From Thermomicrobiales bacterium (lineage in GTDB: Bacteria > Chloroflexota > Chloroflexia > Thermomicrobiales > UBA6265): a DNA stretch of 64,000 nt. The translations under genes and the position numbers were made by a program. This document shows positions 61,120-64,000 of the stretch, piece by piece. The notes beneath the pieces were generated by a model. The model was not told the DNA's origin, did no database searches, and was given only the letters and a program-made list of their open reading frames with translations. Positions within the stretch are counted from its first letter, which is position 1, and each line of letters starts with the position of its first letter. The stretch lies in assembly GCA_023957115.1 (NCBI GenBank), contig JAMLHN010000022.1, positions 1 to 64,000 on the forward strand, in the 5' to 3' direction.

Positions 61120-62346
61120 TCAACCCGCCACCATTGCGCCGGCCACTTCCCAGGACCGCTGCACGGTGGCAATCGTACCGCCGCCGAGAACTTCATCTCC
61201 ATCATAAAAGACAATGGCCTGTCCTGGAGCGGCAATTGGCCGGTCGGCATCGAATTCGATGATCGCAGATCGCCCGGATTCCGCCCCAAACGTGACCGTT
61301 GCCGGCATGGGCGTCCCCCGGTAGCGCACCGAGACCGAGATCTCGATCGGGAGGTCGGGCCAGGCTCCCTGCGTCAGGGAGACGTTCTCGGCGGTGACTC
61401 GGGCGGCTTCGGCGTCGTTCCGCGAGCCGACTACCAGCCGGTTCTCGGTCAGGTCGAGCCGGAGCGCATAAAGCGGCTCCGGGCGCGGCACGCCGATTCC
61501 CTTACGCTGGCCGATGGTGTGATGCACCAGTCCCCTGTGCTGCCCAATCGTTTCGCCGTCGGTGGTGACGATATCACCCGGACGGGTCACATCGGGACGT
61601 CGTCTGGCCACGAAGTCGGCATAGGAGCCCTTGCCAACGAAGCAGATTTCCTGGCTCTCTTCCTTCTCCGCCACGGGCAGCCCAAAGATGCGCGCCAGTT
61701 GGCGCACCTCAGGCTTGATCAGGTTGCCAAGCGGAAAGGTGATGTACCCGAGCTGGTCCTGGTCCATGGTATAGAGGACGTAGCTCTGGTCCTTGCGCTG
61801 GTCGACCGCCCGGTAGAGCCGGTGCGGTTGATCGCCGGTACCATGCACCACCCGAGCGTAATGCCCGGTTGCCAGGCAATCGGCCCCGAGCATACGCGCC
61901 CGCTGCACCAGATGCCGGAACTTCACATGCCGGTTGCATTCCAGGCAGGGGTTGGGCGTGCGGCCATGGGCGTATTCATCGACGAACTTGTCGACCACAT
62001 GCTGTCCGAACTCGGTTTCCATATTGATGGCATAGAACGGCACGCCGATGAGCGCGCAGGTGGCGCGGGCGTCGTCCATCGCCGGGATTCCGCAACAAGG
62101 ATTGACCGAATGCTCCGGATCGTCCGGCGAAAAGAGCCGCAGATTCATGCCAATCACGCGGTAGCCACGCTCGCGCATGATCAGGGCGGTTACCGCGCTA
62201 TCGACCCCGCCGCTCATCGCAACGACAACCGTCTTTCCCGCACCGTCACGCGGTCCGATCTTCTCCTCGGAAAGGAGCGATTCGGCGCCGGCGGGCAGAT
62301 CGGTGGGCTGTCCTGGGTTGATGATCGGCTTGAGCTGCAGAGTCAT
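61120..62346 (-). CDS. mnmA: tRNA-specific 2-thiouridylase
   Basis: The 408-residue enzyme thiolates U34 of the Lys, Glu and Gln tRNAs. The PP-loop is VVVAMSGGVDSAVTALIM. The first catalytic Cys lies in TPNPCLECNRHVKF and the second in EICFVGKGSYADF. ATGHYARV and DQSYVLYTMDQDQLGYITFP are also diagnostic. Two features are slightly unusual: an N-terminal extension of about 35 residues before the PP-loop, and a CCGIPAMDDARATC segment where other family members also carry Cys. It has the normal three-domain length. The start at 62346 precedes two downstream genes on the same strand. Confidence 0.95.
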   Translation of the reverse strand: MTLQLKPIINPGQPTDLPAGAESLLSEEKIGPRDGAGKTVVVAMSGGVDSAVTALIMRERGYRVIGMNLRLFSPDDPEHSVNPCCGIPAMDDARATCALIGVPFYAINMETEFGQHVVDKFVDEYAHGRTPNPCLECNRHVKFRHLVQRARMLGADCLATGHYARVVHGTGDQPHRLYRAVDQRKDQSYVLYTMDQDQLGYITFPLGNLIKPEVRQLARIFGLPVAEKEESQEICFVGKGSYADFVARRRPDVTRPGDIVTTDGETIGQHRGLVHHTIGQRKGIGVPRPEPLYALRLDLTENRLVVGSRNDAEAARVTAENVSLTQGAWPDLPIEISVSVRYRGTPMPATVTFGAESGRSAIIEFDADRPIAAPGQAIVFYDGDEVLGGGTIATVQRSWEVAGAMVAG

Positions 62347-62464
62347 GATGATTCGTTCGATTCGTTGAGGTTACCGCGCGTTTCGAGAAACCTCGAAGTG
62401 CAGCAGATAAGTATAGAGGACAATTGGGGCGGGACCCGGGACCTGGGGGACGGAGAGGAACCGC

Positions 62465-63082
62465 ATGGCAATTTCCATCGACTTGGAATACCCGTTCGCT
62501 GGCCGCTGGCTCACCCAGAACAGCCCGGCCAACCGAGTGCCGAGCCACGGCACGACACTGTTCGCCACGTCGTACGTCATCGACTTCGTGCCCGTCGATG
62601 ACGCCGGACACACCGCGCCGATCACGTTCGGCGCTCTCCTGCGCCCGGAACCGCCGGAGCGGTTCCCCGGCTTCGGACGAACGGTGCTGGCGCCTGTCGA
62701 CGGGATCGTCGTTGCCACGCATGACACCGAACCCGACCATCCCGCGTATCGCGGTCTACCTTCGATCAGATACGCGCTCACCCAGCAGCGACGAGCCCAA
62801 GCAGGTTGGATAGCGCTTGCCGGGAATCATGTACTGATCGAGAGCGGCGGTGTCCTGGTTGCCCTCTGCCATCTTCAGCAAGGCAGTATCCAGGTTCGAC
62901 CGGGGCAACGCGTGCGGGTCGGCGATATGCTCGGCCGTTGTGGGAACTCCGGCAACAGCACCGAGCCTCATGTTCATCTGCAGGCGATGGACAATCGTGA
63001 CGTGGAACGCGCCAACGCTGTGCGTTTGACATTCAGAGGCTCGCTACCGCGGAACGGCGAGATCATCGACGCCTCCGAGTAG
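62465..63082 (+). CDS. M23-family peptidase
   Basis: The 205-residue protein has a LytM-like beta barrel: SHGTTLFATSYVIDFVPVDD (first metal His and Asp), VLAPVDGIVVATHDTE, HVLIESGGVLVALCHLQQGS, and CGNSGNSTEPHVHLQAMDN with the HxH metal motif. There is no signal peptide, unlike cell-wall hydrolases, so it may act in the cytoplasm or be a non-canonical member. The ATG has GGAGAGGAA upstream. The gene is divergent from mnmA. Confidence 0.85.
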   Translation: MAISIDLEYPFAGRWLTQNSPANRVPSHGTTLFATSYVIDFVPVDDAGHTAPITFGALLRPEPPERFPGFGRTVLAPVDGIVVATHDTEPDHPAYRGLPSIRYALTQQRRAQAGWIALAGNHVLIESGGVLVALCHLQQGSIQVRPGQRVRVGDMLGRCGNSGNSTEPHVHLQAMDNRDVERANAVRLTFRGSLPRNGEIIDASE

Positions 63083-63171
63083 TGGCGTCGAACACGACAT
63101 GCGGCATTGGCCCGCAGCCAGAACGCGAGGGCCCGCACCTCGTAACAAGGGGGGCTGGGCATCGTTCCTGA

Positions 63172-63196
63172 CTCCTAAATCCCAACTCCTAACTCC
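63172..63196. repeat. Heptamer-type tract overlapping the enolase stop codon
   Basis: CTCCTAAATCCCAACTCCT followed by AACTCC is identical to part of 58436-58467. On the minus strand the TAG stop of the enolase-like gene (63191-63189) lies inside the tract. Confidence 0.75.
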
Positions 63197-64000
63197 TCGT
63201 TGAGTTTGGCCAGGGGGTGACCGGCAATCCCGTTTCGCGTTCGATGGCGAGAAGGCGGTTCCATTTTGCAAGGCGTTCGGAGCGGGTAATGGAGCCGACC
63301 TTGAGGGCTTCGCCTTGCCAGCCGACCGCGAGGTCGCTAAGCCAGTTGTCTTCGGTTTCGCCGGATCGGGCAGAGACGACGATAGCCCAGCCCGCCGAAC
63401 GGGCGAGGCGCGCGGCTTCCGCCGCTTCGGAGAGGGTGCCGATCTGATTGACCTTGAGCAGCAGCGCGTTCGCCGAACCGGTCTCGATCGCACGTTGGAT
63501 GCGGGCCGGATTGGTGGTCAACAGATCGTCGCCGAGCACGATCGCGCGGTTGGAGATACGGGCGAACAGGGACGGCCAGTTGGCCCAGTCGTCTTCCGCG
63601 AGTCCGTCCTCGACACTGACGATCGGATACTGTTCGACCCAGCCGCCGATCCGCTCGACCAGATCCGCGGGGAACAGCAGATCGCTGCCAATCCGATACC
63701 CTTCGCCACTGACGAAATGGCTCGCCGCGACATCCAGGCAGAGCGACAGATCTGTTCCCGGACGGAAGCCGCTGTCCGTGATGGCATCGACCGCCAGCTC
63801 GAACAGCGCTTCGATCGATTGCACCGAGGGGGCCAGACCGCCCTCGTCGGCGCTCAGTGCCCGCTCGCCATACCGCTCCTGGATCAAATCCGCGGCCGTC
63901 TGGTAGACCGCCCAGGTCCAGGCGAGTGCCTCATCGACGGTGGACGCTCCATTGGCGACCAGCAGGATGTCCTGGATCTCGACCTGCCCGCCCGCATGCT
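63189..64000 (-). CDS. eno: Enolase-like protein, C-terminal part (cut by window end)
   Basis: About 270 C-terminal residues are visible, and the frame continues past 64000. Family motifs are HAGGQVEIQDILLVANGAST, LSADEGGLAPSVQSIEAL, LSLCLDVAASHF (metal Asp), VSVEDGLAEDDWANW (metal Glu), IVLGDDLLTTNPARI (metal Asp) and LLLKVNQIGTLSEA with the catalytic Lys. In the usual SHRSGETED block the His is replaced by Ala (VVSARSGETED), while the following LKVGSITRSERLAKWN keeps its Lys. It may be the housekeeping enolase of this lineage or a paralogue. The last residues and stop codon come from a heptamer repeat. Confidence 0.85.
   Translation of the reverse strand, partial: HAGGQVEIQDILLVANGASTVDEALAWTWAVYQTAADLIQERYGERALSADEGGLAPSVQSIEALFELAVDAITDSGFRPGTDLSLCLDVAASHFVSGEGYRIGSDLLFPADLVERIGGWVEQYPIVSVEDGLAEDDWANWPSLFARISNRAIVLGDDLLTTNPARIQRAIETGSANALLLKVNQIGTLSEAAEAARLARSAGWAIVVSARSGETEDNWLSDLAVGWQGEALKVGSITRSERLAKWNRLLAIERETGLPVTPWPNSTRS

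Noticed and set aside
60724..62601. 625-codon plus-strand frame across mnmA and the hypothetical membrane protein
   Set aside because: Both minus-strand genes are well supported, and this frame overlaps them completely without any recognisable domain.

Overview
The window looks like a high-GC chromosome segment from a Chloroflexota bacterium, most likely of the Thermomicrobia type. This is inferred from gene content and protein style: a B12-dependent ribonucleotide reductase, many amidohydrolase and ABC-uptake cassettes, Tat-exported solute-binding proteins, T/P-rich LPxTG-tailed surface proteins and a cyclase-ATPase-TPR regulator. I could not run a search, so the taxonomy is tentative. I saw no rRNA, tRNA, CRISPR array, transposase or phage gene.

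Layout. 1-2.1 kb: 3' part of nrdJ. 2.1-3.7 kb: a decayed dihydrofolate-reductase-like gene and hairpin repeats. 3.7-4.5 kb: a PIN/AbrB toxin-antitoxin pair with a nested palindromic operator. 4.6-11.2 kb: an amidohydrolase, a divergent GntR regulator, a dipeptide-type ABC transporter and a D-cysteine desulfhydrase-like enzyme. 11.3-17 kb: a cysteine-rich LPATG protein and two very large low-complexity exported proteins, preceded by four GTATAC-centred palindromes and a good promoter. 17.4-27 kb: a reductase, a DEAD-box helicase with a long structured leader, a Vps62-like membrane protein, a thioesterase, an EVE protein, a MarR regulator and a GMC oxidoreductase with its small subunit. 27.4-32.6 kb: a truncated amidohydrolase, a second peptide-type ABC system and an MscS channel. 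33-47.6 kb: an ABC-uptake and amidase-type catabolic locus. 48-64 kb: MFS transporter, deaminase-like amidohydrolase, cupredoxin, a T/P-rich LPDTG protein, cyclase-ATPase regulator, VOC protein, serpin, GNAT enzyme, mnmA, an M23 peptidase and an enolase-like gene cut by the window end.

The most striking region is 33.5-43.0 kb, a direct tandem duplication of about 4.75 kb. Three family-1 solute-binding genes alternate with two copies of an N,N-dimethylformamidase-like gene and two divergent SnoaL-like genes. The middle binding-protein gene is a hybrid: its 5' part matches the third copy and its 3' part matches the first, as expected from unequal crossing-over. Several copies carry many single-base indels, which could be real decay or unpolished long-read sequence in a repeat.

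Intergenic DNA is rich in small repeats: hairpins that share a core but have different, internally complementary stems; a roughly 138-bp MITE-like element whose ends are swapped between its two copies; a second dispersed element; a 23-bp perfect inverted repeat; and heptanucleotide tracts that often start at or overlap stop codons.
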